A stretch of 37,693 nucleotides of DNA from an uncultured Christensenellaceae bacterium (lineage in GTDB: Bacteria > Bacillota > Clostridia > Christensenellales > Borkfalkiaceae). This document shows, piece after piece, positions 13,916 to 25,900 of this stretch. Below the pieces are notes generated by a model. That model was not told where the DNA came from and did not search any database. It worked only from the letters and a program-made list of their open reading frames with translations. Within the stretch, counting starts at the first letter, position 1. Each line of letters begins with the position of its first letter. The position numbers and the translations under genes were made by a program. The DNA lies in assembly GCA_910586825.1 (NCBI GenBank), contig CAJUJF010000017.1, positions 1 to 37,693 on the forward strand. The letters are read 5' to 3'.

Positions 13916-16690
13916 TTAAGCTTCCGGCGACGGATCCGGTTGCGCGGCCGGATTGATATACGTGAAGTAATCTTCGATCTTGAATCCGTCGGGATCCACG
14001 ATCATCGCATTGATCGCAGAAGCATCCGCCGCACCGATACCGCCCGTCTGCGCGACGTAAGCGGCAAGCAAAAATTCTTCCGTCCACGCGGCTTTTTCTT
14101 CCGGCGTTCCCGTGATATAAGAGTTGATGTTACCGGAGTCGTTCGCCCCGAGCAGACCGTCGCCGTCCGTATCTCCGAATACGGCAAGATAGATGATGTC
14201 GGTCGGGTGATCCGCGTCGGCGCCGAATTCGATATGCCAACCCGTTGCAACGGGCAACCTGTCTGCCTTGTCAAAAGTCTCCGCATCCACGGCGCCATTT
14301 TCGCGATCGAAAATCAACGTATTGGTGCCGTTCACCTTTCCGTAAAGTCTTACAAACTTATGGAGCTGGGCAGGAATATTATCCATGAACCCTTTCACCG
14401 ACGTACTCGGGAGAATCTGTCCCAGAACGATACGGTCAAAATCTTTATCGTCCACTCCGTGTACGTATTTGATCTCTTCTTCGTCATAAGCCGTACGAAG
14501 ATATTCGCCGGACCCTTCGCGCAGAAGTCTGCGGAACAAGAACTGATAATTCGAATCGAACATCAACTGCAACACATCGGGCTTGGCGAGAACGACGATA
14601 AACGTCTCTTCGTTCCCCGCCTCCGACTTTACGACAAGCGTGTGCTTTCCGATGATATGCGTATCGCTTGCGGTGAATTCAACGTCTTTTGTCGCTCCCT
14701 CCCCCGCGGCCGCATCCGGCACGCGGACATAAACTTTCGCTCCGGACTGCTTTAACGCGACGATCATCTTACCGACGGCGATCGGCGTGCCGCTATCGTC
14801 TTCGTACGCGGTTTCCTGATCCATCGAGAAGTAATAATCGACTCTGTCGGCATAATCGGGCGCAGTTCCCTCGGTGACTTTGCTCGTGTCGTTCGTATAA
14901 GTGTTGTTGCTGATACCGGTGACCGTAAAGGTATCGATTGCCGTCACAACGCTTACGATCTGCAATTTTAACGTATATTCTTCCGTCGTCGTTCCGTCGT
15001 TCGCCGTAACGGTGAGTTTTACCGTAAACGTACCCGAAGCCAACGCCGTCTCCGTATCAACGGGAATGTCGGAAATCCTGAACGCCGTACCGCTTGCAAT
15101 ACTCGTGATTTCGTTCGCCGCGGTATCCGCATCGGCGGGAATATCCGTGATCTTCAACGCGGAAGCGTCCGTATCTTTGGCTAGAGCGATCGACGTGTTT
15201 GCGCCGAAATGATCGATGACCGTAGGCGTCAAATCGATTCTACCCGCATTGCTCGGCACGTAGACGCGCCAAATCTTTTGATCGGGATCGAACGACGTAA
15301 CGGGATTCGCCGCATCCTTCAAAACCCAACCGGAAGAAGTTTCGTCGTACTTTTCGTTATAAGAAACGCCGTTCTTGGTGACGCCCGTCAGCGTGCCCGT
15401 ATCGCACGCGCCAGTGAGATTGCTCAAACGCACGTAAGCGATTTCGAGAATCACCGGATAGGATTTCTTCGTCGTGCCGTCTTCTGCCGTCACGTGAATA
15501 TAAACCGTTTGCGAAGTACCCGTCGTCGGCACGGGAACCGTGATCGTCGCGCCGTCCGTAGGATCAACGGGAACGTCCGTCGAAGATTCGCCCGTATCTT
15601 CCGTCGCGGAAAAACCGATCTTCATCGTCGCGCCCGCGTCGTTCGCCTTGGGTTTGAATACGACCTTCGTCAAATCCGATCCCGTAATTTTATAAGTCGG
15701 CGTCGTCGGATTCTCCGGATCCGTTCCCCAATCAAGCGTTTCGAATCCGTCCTCTGCGGGCATGGGATTGGTGTCGTCCCCCTGCCCGACGTCTACCGAA
15801 ACCAACGTGGCGTCGTCGCTCGCGTCGCTGACGACTACGGAAACCGTGCCCACTTCCAGATTCCCGTTATCGGTATGCTTTCCGGATGCCGTACTCGCAA
15901 CGTCTTTTAAAGATTCCGTGCTGTTCCCGAACGAAACAAGATCGCTGATCGTCGAGCCGAGAATGCCGAACGTGTACCTACCTGCCGGCAGATCTTCGCT
16001 GTCCGCAACGTTGATCGTCAATTCGACGTTAGCAGGATTTTTAACGCTTTGCGCACGGTTTCCGGTTCCCTCCGAAGACAGCGAAAGCAAAAAACTATTA
16101 CCGGGCGTATAATTCGACGTACCCGTCGAATTGGCAACCGCAAAATCGTCGCGGCAAGAATTGGCATATCCCTTTCCGTTTAACGATTCGGGCAAAGAGT
16201 TATCCGGACTTACCATTTCAATAATCGAATCGTCGTCCTCGGTACGCTTTACGCTGAAACACTGCGCAACGTTTACTTTCGCTCCGCCGGCGGGATTCGT
16301 AACTTCATACACGAAGCTGTCGACACTGCCGGGAACTCCCGTATCGGCAAGCGTTTTTTCGTAAACGTCCACGTTACTGTCATCCCCCTCCGTCGGATTG
16401 GGGATTTCCACTTTCACCAACCCGATCCTCAGAGAGACCGAAGCCCAGTAAACTTTATTCGTCAGATTGAGTTCGCGCTCGGTATTAAACGAGGCGATAA
16501 ATTTAAACGATTTCCCTTTCGAAATCTTACCGGTGGCAAGATCCGTGCTAAACGTCGCCGTCGTTTTCTTCTCCGCGGCGTTCGCAAGGCTTCTGCCCGC
16601 TTGCAAATTAAATACGCCCAAAAGCAACGTGCACGCCATGACAAGCGCAAGCGCAACCGAAAAACTCAATTTTCTAAACGTACTTTTCAT
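13916..16690 (-). CDS. Secreted adaptor-like protein: cohesin-like N-terminus, cadherin-like domains, C-terminal dockerin
   Basis: A 924-aa protein. Signal peptide 1-38 (SLANA|AEKK) resembles that of the 1573-aa protein (MKSTFRKL versus MKSSVRKT). A cohesin-like domain follows (about 45-258, with KGKSFKFIASF, VYWASVSLRIG, NPANVELTINV and AGRYTFGI). About three cadherin-like domains carry VYIHVTAEDGTTKKSYPV and EEYTLKLQIVSV endings. A pre-dockerin module (about 707-837) with DFDRIVLGQILPSTSVKGF and LPVATGW leads to a dockerin (about 838-913): GDTDGDGLLGANDSGNINSY and a second half GGIGAADASAINAMI. The ATG at 16690 has AAAGGAG upstream; an overlapping GTG at 16696 lies in the ribosome binding site and is rejected. 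The protein carries both halves of a possible cohesin-dockerin pair. Confidence 0.88.
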   Translation of the reverse strand: MKSTFRKLSFSVALALVMACTLLLGVFNLQAGRSLANAAEKKTTATFSTDLATGKISKGKSFKFIASFNTERELNLTNKVYWASVSLRIGLVKVEIPNPTEGDDSNVDVYEKTLADTGVPGSVDSFVYEVTNPAGGAKVNVAQCFSVKRTEDDDSIIEMVSPDNSLPESLNGKGYANSCRDDFAVANSTGTSNYTPGNSFLLSLSSEGTGNRAQSVKNPANVELTINVADSEDLPAGRYTFGILGSTISDLVSFGNSTESLKDVASTASGKHTDNGNLEVGTVSVVVSDASDDATLVSVDVGQGDDTNPMPAEDGFETLDWGTDPENPTTPTYKITGSDLTKVVFKPKANDAGATMKIGFSATEDTGESSTDVPVDPTDGATITVPVPTTGTSQTVYIHVTAEDGTTKKSYPVILEIAYVRLSNLTGACDTGTLTGVTKNGVSYNEKYDETSSGWVLKDAANPVTSFDPDQKIWRVYVPSNAGRIDLTPTVIDHFGANTSIALAKDTDASALKITDIPADADTAANEITSIASGTAFRISDIPVDTETALASGTFTVKLTVTANDGTTTEEYTLKLQIVSVVTAIDTFTVTGISNNTYTNDTSKVTEGTAPDYADRVDYYFSMDQETAYEDDSGTPIAVGKMIVALKQSGAKVYVRVPDAAAGEGATKDVEFTASDTHIIGKHTLVVKSEAGNEETFIVVLAKPDVLQLMFDSNYQFLFRRLLREGSGEYLRTAYDEEEIKYVHGVDDKDFDRIVLGQILPSTSVKGFMDNIPAQLHKFVRLYGKVNGTNTLIFDRENGAVDAETFDKADRLPVATGWHIEFGADADHPTDIIYLAVFGDTDGDGLLGANDSGNINSYITGTPEEKAAWTEEFLLAAYVAQTGGIGAADASAINAMIVDPDGFKIEDYFTYINPAAQPDPSPEA
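13919..14179 (-). other. Dockerin domain of the 924-aa protein
   Basis: The first calcium loop is DTDGDGLLGAND with all acidic positions (1, 3, 5, 12) present, followed by a helix. The second loop (AQTGGIGAAD) keeps only the last Asp before the helix ASAINAMI. A Pro-rich tail ends the protein. Confidence 0.8.
14180..14572 (-). repeat. Pre-dockerin module shared with the giant protein (copy 2)
   Basis: About 131 residues ahead of the dockerin. Shared anchors with the giant protein are YQF, a V-H-G segment, DFDR-x-VLGQ-x-LP-x-TS, a RLY strand and VATGW. It plays the same positional role as X-modules next to cellulosomal dockerins. Confidence 0.75.
15917..16558 (-). other. Cohesin-like domain of the 924-aa protein
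   Basis: About 214 residues after the signal peptide, longer than the copy in the 1573-aa protein through an Asp/Glu-rich insert. Shared features are YWA followed by a hydrophobic strand, a Cys-Phe (QCFSV versus ECFEF), a TFGI strand and a D-x-V-(S/T)-FG closing segment. The two are paralogues; the cohesin label is tentative. Confidence 0.42.
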
Positions 16691-16801
16691 ATACACTCCT
16701 TTCGTCGGATAAATTTACAACGAATCAATACCCGGATTCCGAACCGTCCATCGCATTTATCCTTGTTGAAACGGTCGGGACAAGCCGATGAAACCATTCA
16801 T

Positions 16802-16831
16802 ATTTTACAACATTCTTGTAATATCCGTCAA
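16802..16831 (-). promoter_or_regulatory. Promoter of the 924-aa gene with internal inverted repeat
   Basis: TTGACG (16831-16826), 18-bp spacer, TAAAAT (16807-16802) with a TTG extended -10. The spacer holds TTACAA-N5-TTGTAA (16805-16821). The leader is about 100 bases and can form an imperfect stem of CCGACCGT with ACGGTTCGG. So this gene can be expressed independently of the giant gene, after which no clear terminator is seen. Confidence 0.6.
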
Positions 16832-16904
16832 TTAAAATCGTAAAATAATTCGCTTTTTCGCAGTTATTGCGGTCATTTAGACGAATTTATTGCAAAAAAC
16901 GACT

Positions 16905-19900
16905 TTATTCCGTATAAAACGTGAAATACTCCTCGATTCGCGCCAATCCGATTATGATCGCGTTGATCGCCGAAGCGTCCGCCGCACCGATCCTGCCGGA
17001 ATTGGAAACGGAAGCCGCCAGACGGAATTCCAACGATTCGAGCGTAACGTTGCCGACGATCACGGAATTCACCATAGAAACGTCTGCGGAGGTGATCAAT
17101 CCGTCCCCGTCCACGTCTCCCAAGACGGAAACGTAAACCGTGTCGTAAGAAACTTCGCTTCCGTAACGGACGTACCAACCCGTCGCGACCGGAACGACGT
17201 TCCCGTTGTCCGCAAATGCGGCGTATTTTTCCGTCACCGTGCCGAAGTCGTAAATCAGCTCGCCGGAAGCGTTATAGAGGCGCACCCGATCGGCATCGAG
17301 AATGTTGCGCAGGAAATCGTTGATCGAGGTTCCCGGAAGAACCTGACCGAGTACGAACCTGTCGAAATCCACGTCGTGCGTTCCGTGAACGAAATCGCTC
17401 TCCCCGTACGCCGCGCGCAACACATCGCCGCCCGCGCCGAGCGCCTTTTCGTACATGAACTGATAACGCGATCCTTCGCTCAACTGCAACCAGTCGGAAC
17501 CCGTGACGGTGAGTTTGCCGTACGCCTCGTCGATCGCAATCGTGACCGTATAGTTGTCGTTGCCCGTCACAGAGCCGCTCTTGTAGACGGGAACGATCTG
17601 ATATACGCCGCTGTTGACGGCGGAATTCAAACTGTTCCCCGCTTCGTCGATGAACGTCGCGGTAAAGGCGAGCGTCGAGAAATCGAACACGTCCGCGATC
17701 GGCCGCGCCGCATCCGCCGCCGAAAGACCGTTCGCCGTAAACGAATACCAAGGATCCTGCAAGACGACGGGTCTGCCCGTGTGCTGCGCGGTTTTGTTCA
17801 ACGAAGTCACCGTGACGGTAACCTGCTTGGGAACGATCGTGAAATACTGCGTATTGTCCGCAACGCTGATTTTATAATTGTCCGCATCTTCGCCCGCAAG
17901 CGAAAGTCCCGCATAGTATCCGCCAACGTCGGATCCGCCGCCCGTGATAACAAGCGCGACGCGATCCTGCTCACCGGCTTCGTTTTCCGCAACGTTCGAA
18001 AGCCTGCCCGTCGGCTTCTGTTCCGCGCCCGTATATTCGAGCGCAAGATTTTCCCAATCGATCTCCGCTTCGCGCGCAAGGATCGTGTACGCCGTGGAAT
18101 GGTCTCCCCCCGCGGCAAGCACGTAGTTGGAATTGGAAAGTCCCGTCGCCGTAGCCGTATGCGCGCCGGCATTGCGCGCGCCGCCCGAAATCGCCGTCAC
18201 GAGACACTCGTCGGTTACGCCGTTTTGCGCAAACAGGCCGTCCGCTTTTACCGTTGCGACGGGCGTCTGCACTTTGCCGTTGTATTCGAGATCGAGATCC
18301 TTCCATTCGACTTCCACTTCCGCCGCTCTGATCTCGAACGGCTGTTCCGCGGTTTCGCAATCAATCAGCGTGTAATTCGGATTGTCGAGCGCAACCGCCG
18401 TCGCGACGCGTTCGCCCGCGTCCGCCGCGCCCCGTACGGTAACGTTCACTTCGTCGCCCGCCGCAAGACATTCGGCTTTTACCGTAGCTTCCGGCTTCTG
18501 CTCTGCGCCGTTATACGTGAACCCTTCCTCCGGAAGCGTCCATTCGAGTTCGACCTTGCAAGCAAAGATTTCGAATTCGCAGGTCAGCCCTTCTCCGTTT
18601 TCAACGGTATAGTTTTCATTGTCCAGCCAGATTGCGTTCGCCGTATGCGTTCCCGCGTTGACCGCGCCCTCGACGCCGACTTCGAACGGCGCGTCGTCGA
18701 ACACCAGACAGTCGGCGGAAGGTTTCGCAACCGGCTTTTTCTCCGTGCCGTCGTACGTGAATCCGGACTCCGGAATCTCCCATTCCAGCTTCACAGAACG
18801 GGGAAGCACTTCGATTTCCACTTCCTTATTCGTCTCGCGGTAATACAGGGATTCCGCGACGTGGATCACAACGACCGCAATTCCTTTTTTGATGCCCGTA
18901 ATCTGATCGCCGTTCACCGCAACAAATTGTTCTGCGCCCGCTTTCAGCGTACAGGTGATCTCGCCGAGTTCGTCTTCGCTCGTGTTGACGACTTCGAGCG
19001 TGATCGTGTCTCCGTAAACGACGCTGTTCACCTTCAATTCCACGGGAGCCTGCGGCTTCATGATCGTGAATACCTCTTCTTTCTCCGCCGCGAGATAATT
19101 CTCGCTTTCCGCAACGGTAGCGATCACCGTGACCGTACCCAGCATCAACGGATTCAAACGGGGATTGAGCGGATCGGACACGTCGATCTCGGCATAGCCC
19201 GTGCCGACGAGTTCGCCGTTCGAACCGCGTTTGAGCGTATACACGACCGTCGCCCCGCCGAGATTGCCCGTCACTTCGAGGGGAAGAAGTTCGTCTACCG
19301 AAGCGATCTTGTTTACGAATTCAAGCGCAAGCGGCGCTTTGTCGATATTGAACGAATGCTTGGGCGGAATGTCGCCGAGCGTATAGTTGGAATTGGTCAG
19401 TCCGACGGCTTCCGCATCGTGTCTGCCCGCGTTGACCGCGCCGCGCACAACCACGTCGCAAACGTCGTTGCCAAGCAGACTGCCCGCTTTCACGCTCGCA
19501 ACGGGTCCTTGCTCTTCCCCGTTGTAGACGAATTCGCCGTCCGACCATTCGATTTCGATCGTACGCGGTTTGACCGTGACCGTTTCCGTCACGCTGTTCG
19601 CGCCGTAGCGGTCCGTCTCCGCAACCGTGATCGTAACGAAAACGTCGCCCGCTTTCGTTCCGTAAAGTTTTCCGCCGGAGATATACCCCGCGCCCGAACC
19701 GTTCGAAACCGAGTAGACGATTTTACCCGTCAGATCGCCTTCGACGCCGTTCACCGCAAGCGCGATACTGTCGCCGTAAACGACTTCCGTCTCCGCAAGC
19801 TTGACGGGAGCCTTGTCTTTTTCGATGATGATGAGGGACATCGTATTCGCGGGCAAATAGTTTTTCAGTTCCGGAACGCGGACCGTAGCAACCACGGTTC

Positions 19901-22900
19901 CGATCTGAACGGGCACGATGAGCGGGTCGCGGTCGTTGCCCGCAAGCGTCGCGTCGCCCGTGCCGCGCGTCAGAATCACGGAGATTCTTCTGTCTTCGCC
20001 GTTGTTCGTACCGTCCCAGATATCTTTATAGTTCGATCCAGGAATCGGCGTGCCCGTGCCGGAATTGTCGTACGCGACGACCTCTTCGCCCGTCTTTTTG
20101 TCGCGGATCCGCAGGAGAAGTTCCGCGCCCGTTACGGAAGCGCCGATATTGACGCGTTCGGTCGCAATTTCGACCTCGATTTCCATTTTGCCGATCTCGT
20201 ACTGCACGAAACAGCCGTCGTTGGTAACCAGTTCGTAATTGGGATTGCTCAAACCGGTCGCCTGCGCCGTGTAGCTGCCCGCATTGATTTCGGAGCCTTC
20301 GACGTTGACTTTGCATACGTCGCCGTTCACCGTTTCGATCGTCGCAACGGGACTCTGCGCCGCGCCGTTGTAGACGAGTTCCGCCGTACTCCAAACGACC
20401 GTCGTGACGGGACGGGGTTTGACGGTGATCGTCTGCGTGATAACGCAGCCCTCGTAATACTCGGATCCCGCAACCGTGATTTCCACAAACACTTTGCCGA
20501 TATTGCCGGGGATGAACAACGCGTTGTCTTCCGAAGAAAGCATGCCCTTTCCGCCGTTTTCGCTGCCGACGATGCGGTACGTGACCGCGCCGTTGCCCGC
20601 GTTTCCGGAAACGGCAAGCCGAAGCGGATCGCCGTAAATCGCTTCGTCGGTGAGCAGTTTCACGTCGGGCGTGCCTTTGGTGACCGTAAAGGTCTCTTCG
20701 AGCGTGCCCGCCTTATAATTTTCCGTCTCCGCAACGCTCGCTTTGACTTTTACGTTGCCGATCCCGCGGGGAATAAACGTATCCCCGTTTTCTCCGCCGA
20801 TCGAAGCGATCGTTTCATTCGCAACGGTATACGTTACCGCGCCGTTGCCTTCGTTCCCGAACAGTTCGATCGTGAGATCCTGTCCGAAGCCCGTCATCTT
20901 TTTCCCGTAAGAGAGTTCGAGATCCGCTTTACGGATATGGAACTCCGCCGTAAGATTCGCGGCGTCCGACAGCGTATAATCGGGATTGGTCGTTCCCGTA
21001 GCCGTCACCTCGTAAGTTCCCGCGTTCGTTCTCGCGCCCGTCACGACGATACCGCATTCGTCGCCCTCTTTCAGCCCGAGGCTCGAATCGGTATGCGCCG
21101 TACGCATCTGCTCCCGTCCGTTGTACGTAAAGTCATCCGCCTCCCAAGCGATCGAAATCGGACGCGGGTTGATCGTAAAGCGCGTTTCGTTGGAAATTTC
21201 GCCTTCTTTGATAAAGTAGTTTTCGCCGTCTTCGCCGCCGATCTCCAAAACGGAAGCGATCAGATTTTCGCCCGCATGGATCTGCCCTTTCACGGATACG
21301 GTCACGGAGTCGTCCCCGACGAGGTTGGAAACCGTCGCAACGGGACGCTTTTCCGTTTTATCGTAGACAAATTCGAGATCCGTCCAATTAAACTCCGCGG
21401 CGCGCGGCGTGATCCTCACAACGAAGCTCTTCGTCACCGCGGCGTAGCTCTCCGTCTCCTCGACGTGCACGACGACCGTAACGCAACCGACGTGACCGGG
21501 AACGAGATACAGTTCGTCTTCGGAAAGGCTTGCCGCCCCGTCGGTTCCCTCCGCCCCGCCGAGAATTTCGTACGAAACGCCGCCGTCCTCCGCGTTGCCG
21601 AGGATTTCGAGTTTGAGATCGGTGCCGTACACCGTCTCTGTCCCGACAAGTTCCAGCTTCAATTCACCCTTTTGAATGGTGAAGATATCCGTTACCGTTC
21701 CCGCGTACGTGTTCATGGTCTCTTCCACCGTAGCGGTAACTTTGACTTTTCCGACGCGAACGGGCGAAAGCGTATCGCCGTTCAGAATTGCGGCGCCCGC
21801 GTCCTCGCCCTCGTAAGGTTCGAGCGTATACGTCACGTTCCCGTTCCCCACGTTGCCATTGAGTTGCAAGACAAGATCGGTTCCGAACAGCACGTTCGTC
21901 TCCACGAAAGACAGATGAAGCTGAGACACCACGATCTCGAAATCCGCCGTGGGATTCAACAGCCCGACGAGCACGTAATTGTCTTTTTGCGCGCCTGCCG
22001 TGCCCGCGGCGATCGCAACGTAGTTGCCGATATTCGTCTGCGCGCCCGTGACCAAGACGGTGCAGTCGTCGCCTTCGAACAGCAATTCGTCGGGAATATA
22101 CGCCTTGGGCGCAATCGGACTGCCCGTATATTCATAAGTGCGGTCTTCTTCCCAGACGACGCGATCGACCTCGAAAGGTTTGATCGTATACGTCGTCGTG
22201 CCGTTGATCGCGCCGTCCGTCGTATAGTTGTCGTTGCTGACCCAATACGCTTCGGCAAGCAGTCGCGTTCCCGCATCCCGCGAGCCGGAGACCTTCACGG
22301 TCACCTGATCCGCAGAGGACGGATCTTCGGAATCCCATTGCACGGCGTTGGTCACCGCGGCGACGGGCGTCTGCTCCTTTCCGTTGTACGTAAATTCGGG
22401 ATAAGTCCATACCAGCTCGACGGGAAGTTGGGCAATCTTGAATTCAACGGTAACCGTCGCTTCTTCATAATATTCCGAAGCGGCGATTTTTGCCGTGATC
22501 TGCACTGTTCCCGCTTTTTTCGCCAGATAGCGATTGCCGTCTGCGTGAACCGCCTGACCCGTTCCGTTGACCACCGTGTACTGCACTTCCGCGTTTTCGA
22601 GATTGCCCGCAACGTCAAGATCGAACGCGCTGCCGTATACCGCGGAGAGATCGCGGAATTCCAACGCCAACACGCCTTTTTCGATGGTGATCACCGCTTC
22701 GAACTCGGCGGCTTTGGTGTTTACGGTCTCCGCAACGGAAACGCGCACTTTTACCGTTCCCACTTTCTGCGGGATCAGGATATTGCCGGAGATGATCGCG
22801 TTTTCGGGATTTTCGAGAATGACGAACGTCACTTCTCCGTTCCCGACGTTCCCTTCGACTTCCAGCGTAAGATTGTCACCGTAACGGACTGTCGTATATT

Positions 22901-25900
22901 TCAGTACGGGATAGATCTCCGCCGCCTCGATGACAAACGTCTCCGACACGTTCACGCCTTCGTCAAGCGTATAGTTCGGATTTCCGAGCGCCGATACCGC
23001 GGCGGTATATACGCCCGCGTTGACCTGCGCACCCGTTACCGTAACCGAACAAACGTCGCCCGAAACAAGATTTGCGACTGTCGCGGAGGGAATGTGTTCC
23101 GCCCCGTCGTAGACAAAGGAAAGATCGTTCCAAGAAAGCGTCACGGGACGCGGCGAAATCGTGAGTTCGAACGTCTTTTCCGTCCGTCTGAAACTCGCAG
23201 TCTCCGCAACGGAAACGGTAAGCGTGATCGTGCCGACGCCCGTCGGCGTAATGCGGTTTCCGGAGAGCGACGCGGTGCCGGTCCCTTCGGTCAGCGTCCA
23301 GGTCGCCGCCCCGTTTTCGGGATTTCCGTCGAGATCGAGCGTGATCTGATTGCCGTAAACGAGGTTTTCGTCCGTCAGCGACAGGGTCATTTCCGCTTTC
23401 TGAATTTCGAACTCCGTCGTAATATCTTCCGTGCCGAGCGCATAATTCGGATTGGTGAGTTTCGCCGCCGTCGCCGTATACACGCCGATATCCGTCTGTC
23501 CGCCTTCCACGATGACGTCGCACGTATCGCCCGCGAAAAGATTGACGACAGTCGCTTTGGGCGCCTGCTCTTCTCCCGTATAAGAAAGCTCGGTATTGCT
23601 CCATTCGAGCTTCACGGTAAACGGATCGATATCGAACTCCGCGGTGAGATTTTCGCCGCCGTCCAGCGTATAATTGGGATTTCCGACCGCAGTCGCCTGC
23701 GCCGTAATCTTTCTGCCGGCGTCTTTTGCGCCCGAAACGGTCACCGTGCAGGCATCCCCCGATATCAGATTCCGCACCGTCGCCGTCGGCGCCTGTTCCG
23801 CGCCGTTGTAGACGAGCGTCGTATCGCTCCAATCGAGCACGACCGCAAGCGGCGCGATCGAATATTCCGTCGTCAGATTCTCGCCGCCTACGACCGTATA
23901 TTTTCTGCTCGCAACGGAGGTTGCCGTCGCGACGATCGAATTCCCCGCGTCCGTTCCGCCCGTCACGGCGACGTACGGCGAAGCGTCGTCGCGGAAGAGA
24001 TTCGAAACGGTCGCCGTCGGCGTCTGCATGGCGCCGTTGTACACGAATTGCGGCTCCGACCACGTCAATACGACAGGACGGGGTTTGATTTCGAGCGTAA
24101 CGACCGTTCTCGCTTCGCGGTAATTCTGCGTCTCCTCCACCCGCACGACAAAGGAAATCTTGCCCACGTCGATCGGCGTGAGAACGTTGCCGTTCAGTTC
24201 GGCATAGTTCGAGAAATTGTCTCCCGACGGCGTAAAGATCGCGTCCGTCGCTTCGGGGTTGCCGCTCACCGTAAGCGTCACGTCGTACCCGTAAACCGCA
24301 TTCGGAACCGTAAAACTCAATTCGGGAAGCGCTTTGTCGATGTAGAACGCCTGCGTGTCTGCAGGGAATCCCGCATCGTCGTAATTCAAAGTATAGTTCG
24401 GGTTCGAAAGCGCGGTCGCCGCCGCAACGTAACTGCCGTCTGCGACGAGTTTCCCGTCTTCTTCGCGGTAACCGCCCGCATTGACCTGCCCGCCCGTCAC
24501 GTTGGTAACGGTGCATTCGTCGCCGCTTACGAGACTTTCGGGAGAAACCGTTGCAACCGGATGCTGCAACTCGCCCGTGTATTCGAGTTCGGTATCCGAC
24601 CAGACGATCGTAACCGCTTTCGGCAAGATCTCGAAGAGGTACTCCGCGTTTTCGCAACCCTCGATCGTATAGTTGGGATTGCCAAGGCTCACGGCGACCG
24701 CTTTGAGATTCCGACCGGCGTTCTTTGTTCCGAGAACGGTCACTTCAAACGCTTCGTCGCCCGCGTCGCCGTTCTGTTTCGTTTTGACGAGCGACTCTTC
24801 CGCAACCGTAGCCTCCGGCGCCTGTTCTTCGCCGTTGTAGATATATTCGGAATCCGCCGACCAAACGAGTTTGACCGTCTTCGGCAGAACGACAAACTTC
24901 ACCGCGTCGCCGTCGAACATGTAATTCGGGTTGCCGAACGCGGAAATCGCCGCAAAGTACGTGCCCGCGTACATCGCGTAATCCGCGTCGGTCTCATCGC
25001 CGTTTTCGCCGAGCCGCGATAGCGCGAACGTCAACTCCCCGACGGTATCCCCTTCGAGAACGTTGCCGAACGATCTGACGGCGGGCGTATGATAGGTTCC
25101 GTCGTAGACGAATTCGGGATTGTCTTTCCCGTCCGGCGTTTCCCATTCCACGGTGACTGCGCGGGGAGAAATTTCGATTTCGAACTCCGCTTCCGTCTCC
25201 GCATAGTTGGTCGTCGCGGCGGATTTCACCGTGATTATGATTTTTCCGACGTGCAGAGCGCGCAGTTTTCCGTCGCTTCCGGCAACGAATTCCGCGGCGC
25301 CGTCGCTTCCGTCTATCCGCTTGATCCCGAACGTGAGCGCGGCGGTTTCCGTGATTCCGCCGAACGTGTCCGTATTGCCGCCGACAAGCGCCTTCACGTC
25401 CGTTTCGTCGCCGTAAACGTACGCCCCGTCCGCGAGCGTGAGTTGCGCTTTCGCCTGTTTGATCGTGATTTCCGCGGATACCGTTCCGCTTTCGTAATTG
25501 TCGGATTCGCCGATCGTGACGGTCACGGTCACCGTTCCGACGCGCGTCGGGAAGAGGATCCCGTCCTGACCGATCGTCGCCGTACCCGTTCCCGCCGTGA
25601 CCGCATAGGTGCGAGAGCCGTTGCCGCGATACGCGGTGCCGTCGGCATTTTTGAGCAGGATCGGATAATCGGTACGGTAAACCGCATCGGTCGTCCGGTC
25701 GATGATTACGCCGGAAAGAGACGCTTTTTTGATCTCGAAGCCGCAACGCGCGTCCTCGGAACCTTCGAGCGTATAATTGCAGTCCTCGGACAGCGAATCG
25801 ATCCATGCGGCGTTGCGCGCATCCCCTTCGTCGCGGTAAACGCCCGCAACGGACTGACCGCCCAGAACGGTAATGCCGAGCGATTCCAGAGTATCGCCGT

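Noticed and set aside
16890..25022. A 2,710-codon open frame on the plus strand opposite the giant gene
   Set aside because: It is aligned codon-for-codon with the giant gene and is open only because the sense strand avoids TTA, CTA and TCA codons there. Its translation is Arg/Asp/Val-rich with no domains, no signal and no ribosome binding site.
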